Shown here piece by piece: positions 21,258 to 21,314 of a stretch of DNA of 21,314 nt; position 1 is the first letter of the stretch, and every line of letters starts with the position of its first letter. The stretch comes from JABJPM01 sp964596705. GTDB taxonomy: Archaea; Nanobdellota; Nanobdellia; SCGC-AAA011-G17; PNOQ01. Below the pieces are notes generated by a model. The model worked only from the letters and a program-made list of their open reading frames with translations, made no database searches and was not told the DNA's origin. Position numbers and translations under genes: made by a program. The stretch lies in NCBI GenBank assembly GCA_964596705.1, contig CAZQVG010000006.1, forward strand, positions 1 to 21,314. The letters are read 5' to 3'.

Positions 21258-21314
21258 GTGGACAACTTTCTGGGCTTCCCGCAACAAAGTGCAGTACCAC
21301 CCAGAACGTAAGCC
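21258..21314 (-). rRNA. 5S rRNA, 3' part (runs past window end)
   Basis: Read on the minus strand, the window edge gives GGCTTACGTTCTGGGTGGTACTG, then CGGGAAGCCCAGA and a 3' end near GTTGTCCAC. This matches the second half of archaeal 5S rRNA (conserved GGGTGGTACTG and CGGGAA.CCC loop E and helix IV-V region). The 5' half lies outside. The 3' end is placed at 21258 by eye, within a few bases. No 16S or 23S is visible next to it on this side; tRNA-Gly(CCC) is the next gene downstream. Confidence 0.85.

Noticed and set aside
1..21314. CRISPR arrays, insertion sequences or long direct repeats
   Set aside because: No regularly spaced repeats, transposase signatures or terminal inverted repeats were seen. 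YD-repeat coding sequence is only loosely repetitive at the DNA level.

Overview
The window is from an AT-rich archaeon. The ribosomal-protein and RNA-polymerase gene order (uS13-uS4-uS11-rpoD-tRNA-Leu-eL18-uL13-uS9-rpoN and eL21-rpoF-DUF655), an archaeal RNase P subunit, an archaeal pilin-like protein, a DacZ-type diadenylate cyclase and TATA boxes about 26 bases before many start codons all say Archaea. Very low GC, tight packing, overlapping convergent genes, and secreted PKD and YD-repeat proteins suggest a DPANN lineage (Pacearchaeota/Woesearchaeota type). That placement is inference; no 16S is visible.

Left part (1-5715): the 3' part of a large membrane-anchored surface protein with a PKD domain and no visible start, tRNA-Gly(TCC), tRNA-Arg(CCT), and a Cys-rich pilin-like protein. 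On the minus strand follow a c-di-AMP synthase and a PIN-ATPase-KH protein.

Middle part (5716-15019): an accessory region. It holds a secreted beta-rich protein of unknown function and a giant secreted RHS/YD-repeat protein (1927 aa) that stops before the usual RHS C-terminal core motif. A TrmI-like methyltransferase converges on it, and an MscS channel is divergent from the methyltransferase. About 1.9 kb past the end of the RHS gene lies a promoter plus a signal-peptide stub that runs straight into a frameshifted orphan RHS tip. The tip still carries the PxxxxDPxG junction motif. This is the clearest unexplained structure here: a broken or collapsed RHS locus in an archaeon.

Right part (15020-21314): an information-processing block on the plus strand with a small S30AE-like protein, eL21-rpoF-DUF655, the uS13 operon with rpoD and an embedded tRNA-Leu, eL18-uL13-uS9-rpoN, and a SprT-like metalloprotease. 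On the minus strand the order of transcription is 5S rRNA (partial), tRNA-Gly(CCC) and rnp4. The embedded tRNA-Leu folds with an AAG anticodon, which is very unusual for Archaea. Two tRNAs end exactly 10 bases before the ATG of the next gene (eL18 and rnp4).

Most start codons that open a transcription unit sit 24-27 bases downstream of a TATA-like box, so most such mRNAs are probably leaderless. eL21 is the exception, with a Shine-Dalgarno-like AGGTGA.
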